Positions 36,685 through 46,180 of a DNA stretch of 64,000 bases are shown here, piece by piece. This stretch comes from an uncultured Chromatiaceae bacterium (GTDB lineage Bacteria > Pseudomonadota > Gammaproteobacteria > Chromatiales > Chromatiaceae): positions 1 through 64,000 of the forward strand of contig CALALB010000001.1 in the NCBI GenBank assembly GCA_937923175.1. The letters run 5' to 3'. Below the pieces are notes generated by a model. It ran no database searches. It saw nothing but the letters and a program-made list of their open reading frames with translations, and was not told the DNA's origin. Numbering within the stretch: the first letter of the stretch is position 1; each line of letters starts with the position of its first letter. A program made the translations under genes and the position numbers.

Positions 36685-37830
36685 ATGGCGCGCGGGTTTT
36701 ACTCTCCCAAAGGGGGTGAGGGCGGCCGACAGGGTAGGGCACGGCGTACCAACTGGCTTGGTCTGCTACCTGGGCTTGGGTTTTCCTTGGTGTTCATTGC
36801 CAGTTGTAGCAGCACCCCCCCGCGCTCGGAACCGCCCCCAGTTTTGCCTATTTCGCCCGGCCTGCCGGGCACGGCTGATCTGACCCAAAGCCCGGGCTTT
36901 GCCCCATTCATCGAGCGTATGCGGCGGCACGGCTTTGCGCCTGCCCAGACGCGGGCGATCCTGGCCGGGGCGCGTTATCAGCCGGCGGTCATCGAGTTGA
37001 TGGATCGCCAGGCCCCGCGCGCCTCTGGTCCCAGCGGCGCCTGGACCCGCTATCGCGCCAAATTCGTCAATGAGGCGGTGATTGGGGCTGGATTGGGGTT
37101 TTGGGATCGCTATGCCTTAGCCCTGGCGCGTGCCGAATCGCGCTACGGTGTCCCCCCTGAATATATCCTAGCCATCATTGGGATAGAGACCCATTATGGT
37201 CGGGTCCTCGGCAAGACGCGCATTATCGATGCGCTCGCCACCCTCGCCTTCGCCTATCCGCGCCGCGCCGACTATTTCAGCCAAGAGCTCGAGCAGTATC
37301 TGCTGATGGTCCGCGAGGAGGGGCTTGATCCCTATACCCCGCGCGGGTCCTTTGCCGGGGCGATGGGGTTGGGTCAGTTCATGCCCTCGAGTTTCAGGCG
37401 CTATGCCGTCGATTTCGACGGCGATGGGCACCGCAATCTCTGGGATCCAGTCGATGCTATCGGCAGTGTCGCCCATTATTTCGCGCAAAACGGCTGGCAG
37501 CGCAATGGGTTGGTAGCCATACCCGCCCAGGTCCAGTCTAGGGAGAAGGCAGATACCTTGCCGAGCGGCCTGGATACCCGCTATACCCTGGCCAAATTGG
37601 CCCAGGCAGGGATCCGGCCGAGTATCCAGCTGGGGTCTAGCGAGGGCATCAGCCTGCTTAAGCTCGATGCCCAAGGCGGTTATGAATATTGGCTGGGATT
37701 GGCAAACTTCCGGGTCATCACCCGCTATAACCGCAGCATCTATTATGCGATGGCGGTGCATCAGCTCGCTCAGGCCCTTCAGACAGGGCGGATGACCCAA
37801 AGGACTCATTCCGGCGCGTCACCCCAGTGA
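36685..37830 (+). CDS. mltB: Membrane-bound lytic murein transglycosylase B (MltB)
   Basis: Outer-membrane lipoprotein that cleaves peptidoglycan glycan strands. The N-terminal signal ends in an ASC lipobox (VFIASC, about residues 36-41). The SLT_2 catalytic domain contains the catalytic Glu in IIGIETHYG, followed by RRADYFSQELEQYLL and GAMGLGQFMPSSF, all typical of MltB. Length is 381 aa. It sits 11 bp behind ridA, so a bicistronic unit is likely. Confidence 0.93.
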   Translation: MARGFYSPKGGEGGRQGRARRTNWLGLLPGLGFSLVFIASCSSTPPRSEPPPVLPISPGLPGTADLTQSPGFAPFIERMRRHGFAPAQTRAILAGARYQPAVIELMDRQAPRASGPSGAWTRYRAKFVNEAVIGAGLGFWDRYALALARAESRYGVPPEYILAIIGIETHYGRVLGKTRIIDALATLAFAYPRRADYFSQELEQYLLMVREEGLDPYTPRGSFAGAMGLGQFMPSSFRRYAVDFDGDGHRNLWDPVDAIGSVAHYFAQNGWQRNGLVAIPAQVQSREKADTLPSGLDTRYTLAKLAQAGIRPSIQLGSSEGISLLKLDAQGGYEYWLGLANFRVITRYNRSIYYAMAVHQLAQALQTGRMTQRTHSGASPQ

Positions 37831-37950
37831 AACGGGGGCCGGAACGGAATCTAGGGCTGCGGGCACGGCCGGCAAAGTCTTTCTGGACCCCGCCCTGGCT
37901 TGCGCCGGGGGGACGGTCGGGGTGCCCCGCTTTTGAAGCGGGGTGACGGA
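37806..37950. repeat. Dispersed palindromic repeat, copy 2 (upstream of recG)
   Basis: Contains ATTCCGGCGCGTCACCCC, TGGACCCCGCCCTGG and the perfect hairpin CCCCGCTT-TTG-AAGCGGGG (37925-37943) followed by TGACGG. These elements are shared with the other copies at 14.9, 40.4 and 55 kb. It begins at the end of mltB and fills most of the 292-bp gap before recG. No gene was seen in this gap. Confidence 0.65.
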
Positions 37951-38122
37951 GGGCACGCCCGAGGTACAGGTCGATTGGGCGACCCTCAAGTGAAGATGAG
38001 GTTTAACGGAGGTACCGAACCGACAGGTTTTGCAATGGATGCCTGGATTTGGATAAGGCGGGGCAGCTGATCGAGCGCCGGCTTACGCCTATCCATCGGC
38101 TAGACGAGATCCCTGCGCCACG

Positions 38123-40231
38123 ATGATCCGACCCCTGGAGCAGTTGTCCCTTGCCATCCTCAAAGGGGTTGGACCTAGACAGCTCAAGCGACTTGAGCGG
38201 CTTGGTCTGCGCACCCTGGGGGATCTCCTGTTTCATCTGCCGCTGCGTTATCAGGATCGCAGCCGCCTAACCCCCCTGGCCGACCTATATCCAGGGCTTG
38301 AAACCTGGGTGGAGGGTCAGATCCTGGAGTCCGGCATTGCGGCTGGGCGCAAGCGCACGCTTAAGGTGTGGCTGGGGCCGGTCGATCTGCAACCGGGTCA
38401 GATGGCCTTTGGTCAAGGTTTATTGCTCCGGTTTTTCCATTTTTCAGCCCAGCAAGCGGCCGCATTCAAACCTGGCGAGCGGCTCTATTGTTATGGCGAG
38501 GTCAGGCTTGGGCCGCAGTCGCTCGAGATGATCCATCCCGAATGCCGGTTTCAACGCGGCCAGAATCCGCCGCCGCTTGGGGCCCATCTCACCCCGGTAT
38601 ATCCATCGACCGAAGGGTTTTCCCAGCGCCAGTGGTGGGCGCTGATCGAGCAGGCCTTGGCGCTCCTAAAGACCCAACCGCTCGCCGAGCTTTTGCCGCC
38701 CGAGGTCTTGGAACCCTTGGGTTTGCCTGGCCTCAGTGCCGCCTTAGCCCTCATCCATCGCCCGCCTCTAAATACCCCGCTTGCCGAGCTCGCCGAGGGC
38801 CGGCATCCGGCGATCCAACGCCTAGCCTTTGAGGAGCTGGTCGCTCACCAAACCAGCTTGCGCCGGCTGCGGCATACTGCCCGCCAGCAGAGCGCGCCAG
38901 CCTTAAGGGGCGATGGCAGCCTGGTTGCTCGCCTGCGCGCCAGTCTCCCATTCCAGCTCACGGCGGCCCAGGAGCGCGTCATCGCCGAGATTGCAGCCGA
39001 TCTCGGCCAATCCAGACCGATGCGCCGGCTATTGCAGGGAGATGTGGGGTCGGGCAAGACCATTGTTGCTGCCCTGGCTGCAGTGCAGACAGTCGAGTCT
39101 GGCCTGCAGGCAGCGCTCATGGCCCCGACCGAGCTGCTTGCCGAGCAACATCAGCGCAACCTAGCCAAATGGCTTGCGCCTCTGGGGATCGCGCCTGTGC
39201 TGCTTGCCGGTCGGCACAAGGGGCGGGAGCGTGAGCTGCGTTTGCAGGCGATTGCCTCAGGTGAGGCCCAGATCGTCGTCGGGACCCACGCCCTGATCCA
39301 AGAGGATGTCGTCTTTCGGGGGCTTGGGCTGATCATCATCGATGAGCAGCATCGCTTCGGGGTCCATCAGCGCCTCAAGCTACGCGAAAAGGGACGGACC
39401 CAGGGTCTGCATCCGCATCAGCTCATCATGACTGCCACTCCTATCCCGCGCTCGCTCGCCATGACCCTGTATGCGGATCTGGATCTCTCGGTCATCGACA
39501 GCCTGCCCCCAGGCCGCACGCCGGTGATTACCCGCGCCATTCCCGACACCCGACGCGACGAGGTCATTGAGCGGGTGCGCGTTGCCTGTCTTTCCGGCCG
39601 CCAGGCCTATTGGGTCTGCACCTTGATCGAGGAATCCGAGGTCCTGAGCGCTCAAGCCGCCGAGGAGACGGCGCGCGCGCTCCAGGCGCGTCTTCAAGGG
39701 GTACGGGTAGGCTTGGTCCATGGCAGGCTGAAGGCCCAGGAGCGGGATAGCGTAATGGGTGAGTTTGCCGCGGGTCGGCTGGATCTATTGGTTGCGACCA
39801 CTGTCATCGAGGTCGGGGTCGATGTGCCCAATGCCAGCCTGATGATCATCGAAAACCCCGAGCGGCTTGGGCTGGCCCAACTCCATCAATTGCGCGGCCG
39901 GGTGGGACGGGGTGCAGTGGAAAGCTATTGCCTGCTGCTCTATCACCCGCCCTTATCCGAGATCGCCCGCGAGCGCCTTGCGATCATCCGCAACCTCAAT
40001 GATGGCTTCGCCATTGCCGAGCGCGATCTTGCCATCCGAGGCGCTGGCGAGCTTTTAGGAACCCGCCAGACCGGCAGCGTCCAGTTGCGCATCGCCCAAC
40101 CCCTGCGCGATCACTCTCTCATTGCGCCTGCCCAACGCGCTGCCGATCTCCTGTTGGAGCGCTACCCCGGGCGCGTCCAGCCCCTGATCGAGCGCTGGTT
40201 AGGGGGGCGCGAGCATTATGGGGGGGTATAG
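38123..40231 (+). CDS. recG: ATP-dependent DNA helicase RecG
   Basis: Superfamily 2 helicase that remodels stalled forks and Holliday junctions. An N-terminal wedge (OB) domain occupies about residues 1-150. The helicase motifs are motif I GDVGSGKT, motif II DEQH, motif III TATPIPRSL and motif VI QLRGRVGRG. Length of 702 aa matches the family. The start at 38123 (MIRPLEQL) gives the normal N-terminus. It is flanked on both sides by the dispersed palindromic repeats. Confidence 0.97.
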   Translation: MIRPLEQLSLAILKGVGPRQLKRLERLGLRTLGDLLFHLPLRYQDRSRLTPLADLYPGLETWVEGQILESGIAAGRKRTLKVWLGPVDLQPGQMAFGQGLLLRFFHFSAQQAAAFKPGERLYCYGEVRLGPQSLEMIHPECRFQRGQNPPPLGAHLTPVYPSTEGFSQRQWWALIEQALALLKTQPLAELLPPEVLEPLGLPGLSAALALIHRPPLNTPLAELAEGRHPAIQRLAFEELVAHQTSLRRLRHTARQQSAPALRGDGSLVARLRASLPFQLTAAQERVIAEIAADLGQSRPMRRLLQGDVGSGKTIVAALAAVQTVESGLQAALMAPTELLAEQHQRNLAKWLAPLGIAPVLLAGRHKGRERELRLQAIASGEAQIVVGTHALIQEDVVFRGLGLIIIDEQHRFGVHQRLKLREKGRTQGLHPHQLIMTATPIPRSLAMTLYADLDLSVIDSLPPGRTPVITRAIPDTRRDEVIERVRVACLSGRQAYWVCTLIEESEVLSAQAAEETARALQARLQGVRVGLVHGRLKAQERDSVMGEFAAGRLDLLVATTVIEVGVDVPNASLMIIENPERLGLAQLHQLRGRVGRGAVESYCLLLYHPPLSEIARERLAIIRNLNDGFAIAERDLAIRGAGELLGTRQTGSVQLRIAQPLRDHSLIAPAQRAADLLLERYPGRVQPLIERWLGGREHYGGV

Positions 40232-40608
40232 GGCAACCGCGCCCTGAGCTGCCCTCTGACAGGCCTGCAGGCCGCCCCCGCTCAAGGTGGCATTGGAGCC
40301 AGAGGGGGTCTCTGGGACAGGCGGAAGGACGAGGCCTAGACGGCTGGGTTGCCCAATCCCTGGGCTGTCATTCCGGCGCAGGCCGGACTCCAAAGGCCAC
40401 TGGGCCCCGCCCCGACTTTCGCCGGGGTGACGGGGAATGTGTCACTTGCAAGTAGGGCGGCAAAAACTGGCCGGTCCGGCAGCAACCGGTCAGGGCAAGC
40501 AGGTTCCCTCGGCTGGGTAAGAGCAGGCGGTTTTATGCCGATTCGCATGGGGCTAGGGCCGATGCGCAGCGGATTGCCTCAAATCGAGGGAGATGGATTG
40601 ACCCTTTA
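40232..40608. other. Intergenic region downstream of recG
   Basis: A 377-bp gap between recG (plus) and the AmmeMemoRadiSam A gene (minus), i.e. a convergent end. It holds the palindromic repeat copy at 40367-40432. I see no gene and no clear T-tract terminator. Confidence 0.6.
40367..40432. repeat. Dispersed palindromic repeat, copy 3
   Basis: Runs from gtcattccggcgcaggccgg (40367-40386) through CCCCGCCCCGACTTTCGCCGGGGTGACGG-type sequence to 40432, with inverted GTCA and TGAC ends. It has the same architecture as the copies at 14.9 and 55.0 kb. Confidence 0.7.
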
Positions 40609-41217
40609 CTAAGTCCGCCTGAGGTTGGAGATCAGCGCCCCAAAGGATTCGGTCTCATAGCGGGCAACCTGCAGGCTGTCCGACCAATAGCCAAACGGCA
40701 GCCCCGCCTTCCATTTGAGGTGCTCCCAAAAATCGCGGGGGTTGGGCAATTGTTCCCAAACTGAGGGCAAAAAGGTGCCGCGGTGCCGGCCCTCGCTCAG
40801 GATTAGACCATCGACTCCCGGGCGAAGCTGGGCCAGGAGCTCCGCCTCGGAGCTAAATCTCAAGGACTCTGGGGGGGTCAGGATCGAGATCTTCAGACTC
40901 AGCTCTGGATATTCATCGGCGCCTAAGGGCGGAAAGCGCGGGTCCTCAAAGGCCGCAGCAAAGGCATTCTGCGCTACATCCGCAACGAGCGGTCGGATTG
41001 CCTCTAGGACCCCGATACAACCGCGCAGCTGGCCCCTGAGTTCCAGAGTAACAAAGCTGGCCCGCCGGGCCCGCAGTGGCTCGGGATAGTCCTGGACGTT
41101 TGGCACACGCGCGCGCCCGCTGTGCAGGCCATGGGCGATCGATTGCGCTGCCACCTGCAACAGGAGGGTGCGCTGGTCCTGGTCATAGATCCCAGCGGTC
41201 TGATCAGTGGAAGGCAT
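40609..41217 (-). CDS. AmmeMemoRadiSam system protein A (AMMECR1 family)
   Basis: A 202-aa AMMECR1-domain protein: FVTLELRGQLRGCIGVLEAIRPL contains the LRGCIG signature, and ARVPN...DPRFPPLG...YPELSLKISIL follows. The start at 41217 (MPSTDQT) overlaps the MEMO gene by 14 bp; an upstream Met at 41226 is possible. It pairs with the MEMO-family gene next to it. The third partner of this system, a radical SAM protein, is not in the window. Function unknown. Confidence 0.9.
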   Translation of the reverse strand: MPSTDQTAGIYDQDQRTLLLQVAAQSIAHGLHSGRARVPNVQDYPEPLRARRASFVTLELRGQLRGCIGVLEAIRPLVADVAQNAFAAAFEDPRFPPLGADEYPELSLKISILTPPESLRFSSEAELLAQLRPGVDGLILSEGRHRGTFLPSVWEQLPNPRDFWEHLKWKAGLPFGYWSDSLQVARYETESFGALISNLRRT

Positions 41218-41992
41218 AGGCGCCATACCCAACCACCTGATCGCGCCCGCCTGCTGTATCGCCTGAATTGCGCCGATCCAGGGTCTGGGCCCTAAGCCCA
41301 AGCCGGCGGGCCAGGGTCAAAAGACCGCGCAAGGGCACCCGACCACAGGCCTGATCATCGCCAATTGCCTCAGGACGCAAGGCCTCGATCGCCTGCGAGG
41401 TTGCGGTATCGATGCGCTGCGCAGTGTGATAATCCAGATAATGGGTCAGATCCGAGCTCACCAGGATGAGTGTCTCGGGGCCGCCCCAGAGCAGCTCCAG
41501 GACCTCGGCGACGCCCTCGGATTCGGCCTCGCCGACCACCAATGGAACCAGCTTGAAATCGGCGAGCACCCGCTGCAAAAAGGGCAATTGAACCTCCAGG
41601 CTATGCTCCCAGGCATGGGCCGCATCCAGGATCTGGACCTGGGGGAGGGCGAGAATGCGTTCGATCGCTGCCCGATCGATAGGCACCAGGCCCAAGGGGG
41701 TTGCGAATGAGTCGGCGCTTGGGGCCGCCAGACCTGCAAAGGGCACCCGATGCGAGGGCCCCAACAACACCACCTGCCTGATCTGATCCCGAACCGGTGT
41801 CAGGGTTGCATAGGCCGTGGCTGCAACAGGGCCGGAATAGACATAACCTGCATGGGGTACGATCAGCGCCTTGGGCGCGGGGGCATCCGGGGGATGGGCA
41901 CCTCCCAGCAGCTGATCGAGCATGCGGTTAAGCTCATCGGCATCGCCTGGATAGAAACGGTTAGCAACCGCCGGCTGTCTTACCTTTAGCAT
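41204..41992 (-). CDS. AmmeMemoRadiSam system protein B (MEMO family)
   Basis: A 262-aa MEMO-family protein resembling LigB-type dioxygenase folds without proven activity. Marks: AVANRFYPGDADEL, VPHAGYVYSGPVAATAY (His), LLGPSHRVPF (His), HSLEVQLPFLQ, and SSDLTHYLDY. These His and Asp residues could bind metal. It overlaps the AMMECR1 gene and diverges from slt with only 56 bp between translation starts. Confidence 0.92.
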   Translation of the reverse strand: MLKVRQPAVANRFYPGDADELNRMLDQLLGGAHPPDAPAPKALIVPHAGYVYSGPVAATAYATLTPVRDQIRQVVLLGPSHRVPFAGLAAPSADSFATPLGLVPIDRAAIERILALPQVQILDAAHAWEHSLEVQLPFLQRVLADFKLVPLVVGEAESEGVAEVLELLWGGPETLILVSSDLTHYLDYHTAQRIDTATSQAIEALRPEAIGDDQACGRVPLRGLLTLARRLGLRAQTLDRRNSGDTAGGRDQVVGYGAYAFH

Positions 41993-42048
41993 TGCGCATC
42001 TCTCCTTTGGGATCGGTCGCTGGGATGTTATCCATTATAGATTTTGGC

Positions 42049-44004
42049 ATGGCAGGGGGTGGGGTACGGCTGAAACTCCAGGGCGCCCTGGCGCTGGTCT
42101 TGGCGGTCTGCCTAGCGCCGAGTGGAGGTGCTGATCCAAGATCCGATTTTCTGGCTGCTGAATCCGCGCTCAAGCGCGGCGATCTGGCGGCCTTTAGACT
42201 GCAGGCAGATCGTCTGCGCGATAATCCGCTGTATCCATATCTGCGTTTCGCCGAGCTGACCCGAGATCTGACCCAGGTCCCGGATGCAGCGATCGAGTCG
42301 TTTTTGAACGATTATGCCAGCACGCCTTTGGCCGGGCGTCTGCGCCTGGCCTATCTGGAGCGCCTGGCTAAGGCAGGGCGCTGGGCTGATTATGCGCGTC
42401 TCTATCGGCCCGATGACTCGGTCGAGCGGCGCTGTCTGTATCTGCATGCCCTGGTTGAGATCGGGCGCGCCGATGAGGCCTGGTCCCAGCTCGAACCTCT
42501 GTGGCTGACCGGGCAGGCGCAACCAAAGAGCTGTGAGCGGCTCTTTACGCGCTGGCAGGCGGCGGGCCTTCTGGCAACCGAGCTGCTGTGGGCGCGGATT
42601 CGTCTGGCATTTGCCGCGGGTAATTTGGGGTTGGCCCAGCGGATTGGCGTCTGGCTTCCAGGGGCAGAGCGGATCTGGTTTGAACGCTGGCTGGGCATCG
42701 ACCGGGATCCGGCCCAGCTGATGCGCGCGGCTTGGTTGAATGAGGAAAACCCTGTGCGGGCCGCGCTTCTGGCGCATGGCATTGTGCGTCTGGCTCAGAC
42801 CAATCCGACCCAGGCAGTTGCGGCCTTACAGCAGCTGGATCAGGATCTGCAGCAGGACCTCAGCGCTCGCGAGCGGGCCTATGCCGCGGTCGGTCAGGCC
42901 CTCACTGAGCTGGGCGATCGCCGAGGTCTGATCTATTGGGATCGGATCGGCGCCCGTCTCGACAACCTCCCTGAACAGGAGCGGCGGCTGCGGGCGGCTA
43001 TCCGCCTGGGGGCCTGGGAATGGATCGCCGTCTGGGTCAAACAGATGCCCGAGTGCGAGCTCAAACGGGAGCGCTGGCTTTATTGGCAGGGGATTGCTGA
43101 ATCGGCCCTGGGTCAGGAGGCGGCGGCGCGGGCGAGCTGGGCCGAGGCGGCAAGGTCGCACAGCCTCTGGGGGCTGCTGGCTGCTGATCGGCTAGAGCAG
43201 CCCTATCCCCTCGCCTCCCGTCCCCTGACCTTGGCATCCGAGCGGATCGAGTCGATGAAACAGGATGTGGCCTATCGGCGTATCCAGGCGCTTGCGGATC
43301 TTGGACGCGAGCTCGAGGTAAGGCGCGAATGGCGCGCGCTTGCCCAAGGTCTTGATCCTGATGGGCTTAAGGCAGCCGCGCTCCTGGCCCATGCCGGCGG
43401 CTGGCACGATCAGGCGATCGCCCTGCTCGCCCAGGCCGGTGTCTGGGATGACCTGGATGTCCGTTTCCCGCTCGCCTATCGCGATCAGGTGATGGAGCTC
43501 TCCTGGCAGATCGGGATCGAGCCGGACTGGATCCAGGCAATCATCCGTCAGGAGAGCCTCTTTGCCCCGCATCTTGCCTCTTCGGCAGGGGCCCTGGGTC
43601 TGATGCAGGTGCTGCCGACGACGGCTGCCGAGCTTGCCGCTGAGCTGCATTTGCCTAAGCCTAGCCGCTGGGAGCTACTCGATCCAGGGCGCAATATCCT
43701 GCTGGGCAGCACCTATCTTGCCAAGCTGCGCGATCGTTTCGGTCATGTCGCCCTCGCCACTGCCGCCTATAACGCTGGTCCTGCGCGCGTCAGCCGCTGG
43801 CTGCCTGAGGTCTGCATGGAGGCCGACCAATGGATCGCCACCATCCCATTCGCCGAAACCCGCACCTATGTCGAGCGGGTCCTCAGCTACCGGATCATCT
43901 ATGCAGCGCGTTTAGGCCTTGAGCCCAAACGGTTGCGCGAGCTCTTGCCGCCGATCCCGGGGCGTGATCAGCCCAGGCCCCAGCTGCTCGGCCAGACGCC
44001 TTAA
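42049..44004 (+). CDS. slt: Soluble lytic murein transglycosylase (Slt70-like)
   Basis: Periplasmic peptidoglycan hydrolase of about 651 aa. A signal peptide spans residues 1-27 if translation starts at 42049 (MAGGGVRLKLQGALALVLAV). A long alpha-superhelical U domain follows, then the SLT catalytic domain near residue 490 with the Glu in IIRQESLFAPHL, and GALGLMQVLPTTA and AYNAGPARV. Earlier in-frame starts (41992, 42025) would bury the signal peptide and overlap the divergent gene, so I reject them. Confidence 0.93.
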   Translation: MAGGGVRLKLQGALALVLAVCLAPSGGADPRSDFLAAESALKRGDLAAFRLQADRLRDNPLYPYLRFAELTRDLTQVPDAAIESFLNDYASTPLAGRLRLAYLERLAKAGRWADYARLYRPDDSVERRCLYLHALVEIGRADEAWSQLEPLWLTGQAQPKSCERLFTRWQAAGLLATELLWARIRLAFAAGNLGLAQRIGVWLPGAERIWFERWLGIDRDPAQLMRAAWLNEENPVRAALLAHGIVRLAQTNPTQAVAALQQLDQDLQQDLSARERAYAAVGQALTELGDRRGLIYWDRIGARLDNLPEQERRLRAAIRLGAWEWIAVWVKQMPECELKRERWLYWQGIAESALGQEAAARASWAEAARSHSLWGLLAADRLEQPYPLASRPLTLASERIESMKQDVAYRRIQALADLGRELEVRREWRALAQGLDPDGLKAAALLAHAGGWHDQAIALLAQAGVWDDLDVRFPLAYRDQVMELSWQIGIEPDWIQAIIRQESLFAPHLASSAGALGLMQVLPTTAAELAAELHLPKPSRWELLDPGRNILLGSTYLAKLRDRFGHVALATAAYNAGPARVSRWLPEVCMEADQWIATIPFAETRTYVERVLSYRIIYAARLGLEPKRLRELLPPIPGRDQPRPQLLGQTP

Positions 44005-44216
44005 GGGCCTATAAAAACCCAACAGGCCTGCCTCAGGGTCGCACACTCATCCTGGCCCAGGCGCAGCGGGATCCGGGATGAACCTTGCGGTTTGGCCGGC
44101 GAGTGGGTGTGATGATGAGCGGATGGATTTTAATTTTTGGGCCAGCTTCTAGACTGAAGCTAGGATGAGAACCCAATTTGAGCCCTGGTGCGGTTTGGCG
44201 CTGCCCTTAGGCTGAG

Positions 44217-44522
44217 ATGCAGATCATTGGCTCACTGGTTTCGCTGACCCATGCCGCCGTTTCCGAGTCTGCCTGGGAGCGGCGGGACTCGATCGTCTCG
44301 CCGCCAGTCGTTCAGAGCGACGCCCAGGCCCTGATCGAACGCCCGGTGGCGGGGATCGAGCGCCCTGAGACTGTGGCAAACCATCGACCCTATAGCAGCC
44401 CGGTGCGGGCCTTGAACGCCGGGGGCAAGATGCGGCGCGCACTCGACGCCTACGAGTCCGTCCAGCGGTTGCAGGCAGGTGAGGAACTCATGGCATTCGC
44501 CGGCATTGATGTTTACGCTTAA
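44217..44522 (+). CDS. Small hypothetical protein
   Basis: A 101-aa protein, not recognised with confidence. It is mainly polar, with a helical C-terminal segment ALDAYESVQRLQAGEELMAFAGIDVYA. The ending in GIDVYA resembles a class of small conserved gammaproteobacterial proteins I recall but cannot name. No signal peptide or cysteines. It sits alone between slt and a convergent DnaJ-like gene. A short GAGGCC/GGCCTC hairpin (44562-44581) lies about 40 nt downstream. Confidence 0.55.
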   Translation: MQIIGSLVSLTHAAVSESAWERRDSIVSPPVVQSDAQALIERPVAGIERPETVANHRPYSSPVRALNAGGKMRRALDAYESVQRLQAGEELMAFAGIDVYA

Positions 44523-44627
44523 AGCCGACGGGTCGAGGCATGATCCAAGGATCCCCTGCAAGAGGCCTTCTATTAGGCCTCCCCGCCGGATGATGAGGGA
44601 GATGACTGCAATGACATCGCGCCCGCC

Positions 44628-46169
44628 TCAATAACGTGCCTCTAGGATCAACCAGTCCGAGCCCTTGGATTCAAGGACGAGATTGAGGTCACCCGTTTGG
44701 GTCGCAAGACGCGCCTGCTGATCGAGATAACCCACCTGGTAACGGGCGCGGAGTGCGCAAAGCCGCTCCTTGGGGAGCGGCTGGATCTCGATCTGGCTGA
44801 AATCGATGCGCCGCAGCAAGGTGAGTTTAAACCAGGTCTCATAGGCCTGGCGGATTGCAAACCAGCTTGTCAGATCGTTTTCCCTGGCAAGTGGACTATA
44901 GAGGGTCATGAGTTGGTCGAGCGCGCCATCCTGATAGGCATTTTTAAAGCGTTCGAGCAGTTCGAGAGCAGCCAGGCAGCCACCGGGATCCGTGAGGCTG
45001 GAGGGGGGGGAGGCGAGATCGACCTCGGCAGCTGGGGGAAGAGGGATCAAGGGCGGGCTGGGCGGCTCTGGAACCGGGATCAGGGCTGGAAAGCGTCTAG
45101 GGGTATCCATCAGGGGCGGTCGATCCCAGGGCGGTGGCAGGTGCCAATCCGGGCTGGGGGGAGACAGAACCGGTTCCCCTAGACCCTCAGCAATGGGCAA
45201 CTGTGGCGAAACAGCAGGTTGATCCGCAACCGCCGGTGGAGGCGATGGCGCTGGGCGGGTCTCTGGGCTGCCCTGTTTCCGGCGAATAGGCTCCGGTTGA
45301 TCGGCCTGGGCTTTAACCCCAGATCCGGGAGGCGGCGGGTTTGGCCGCTCGGGGGCGGTTTGGGCGGATGCCTGGGCTGGCTGCTCCTGGGGAGGCGAGG
45401 GCTCGGGCTGGTTGAGACCGATAATCCTGGGTGTCTCAGCGCTGAGCGGCTGATGGAGAATCCGCGGCGCCGGTTTGGGGCGCTCCTTGGGCCAGAATAG
45501 CCCAGCCAGGGCAAAGAGACCGACCAGGGTCAGGATGACAAGCAGGCGCCGATCGAACAGGGGGCGGGCCTGGAGCCGGGATTGGGCCCAGGCCCAAAAC
45601 AGCATCGGCCAGTCGCCGATGCGGGCTGCCGACCCGGGGCTGCCTTGCTGTTGGGTCTGGTGCTCAGCGGTGCGCTGGGTTGGCGGTCGACCAGGTCTAG
45701 CCCTGTCATCACCGCGCTGGATGGCGGCAAAGGCGCGGTTGAGCTGTTCAGTGCGCCGGGTCGCCCAGTCGGTGCGATCAGGGTGTCGATCGGGGTGATA
45801 GACCTTGATCAGCCGCCGATAACGCTGTTTAGCGACCTCCGGATCGACCCCTGGCTCCAAACCCAGGGTCTGGGCAGGTGAGCGATTCTCCCCTGCGAAC
45901 AGGCGCTGATCCAGCAGGAGAAAGGCGATAGCCCTGGCCTGAGCTGGATCGAGTTGCTGGCGGATGGCCTGATCCAGGGCGGCGGCGCCCGGATGCCTGG
46001 GGTTGCCGAGCCACAGGAGCAACGCGTCTAGATGCTGATCAAGGATGGGGTTGAAACGACCCCGACGCAGCGATTGCACCAGTTCGCCCATCCAGGATGG
46101 ATGCATGCCAGGGATCGCTCGCTTGATTGCGGGGTAGCAGAAACGAATCAGGGTGCGCAGCTCGGGCAT
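44628..46169 (-). CDS. DnaJ-domain membrane protein
   Basis: A 513-aa protein with a J domain at about residues 98-150 (LGLEPGVDPEVAKQRYRRLI, then HPD in KVYHPDRHPD). One transmembrane helix follows (LLVILTLVGLFALAGLFW, about 208-226), then a long Pro/Glu/Gln-rich linker (about 230-390), and a C-terminal NTF2-like or SnoaL-like domain (ALELLERFKNAYQDGALDQL...). The J domain is cytoplasmic and the linker and C-terminal domain are probably periplasmic. J-domain proteins recruit Hsp70; the specific client is unknown. It lies 11 bp downstream of fxsA. Confidence 0.8.
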   Translation of the reverse strand: MPELRTLIRFCYPAIKRAIPGMHPSWMGELVQSLRRGRFNPILDQHLDALLLWLGNPRHPGAAALDQAIRQQLDPAQARAIAFLLLDQRLFAGENRSPAQTLGLEPGVDPEVAKQRYRRLIKVYHPDRHPDRTDWATRRTEQLNRAFAAIQRGDDRARPGRPPTQRTAEHQTQQQGSPGSAARIGDWPMLFWAWAQSRLQARPLFDRRLLVILTLVGLFALAGLFWPKERPKPAPRILHQPLSAETPRIIGLNQPEPSPPQEQPAQASAQTAPERPNPPPPGSGVKAQADQPEPIRRKQGSPETRPAPSPPPAVADQPAVSPQLPIAEGLGEPVLSPPSPDWHLPPPWDRPPLMDTPRRFPALIPVPEPPSPPLIPLPPAAEVDLASPPSSLTDPGGCLAALELLERFKNAYQDGALDQLMTLYSPLARENDLTSWFAIRQAYETWFKLTLLRRIDFSQIEIQPLPKERLCALRARYQVGYLDQQARLATQTGDLNLVLESKGSDWLILEARY

Positions 46170-46180
46170 CTGTTCGGCGA

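Noticed and set aside
41992-42048. Earlier in-frame starts for slt (41992 and 42025)
   Set aside because: They would put about 20 extra residues before the signal peptide and overlap the divergent MEMO gene start.
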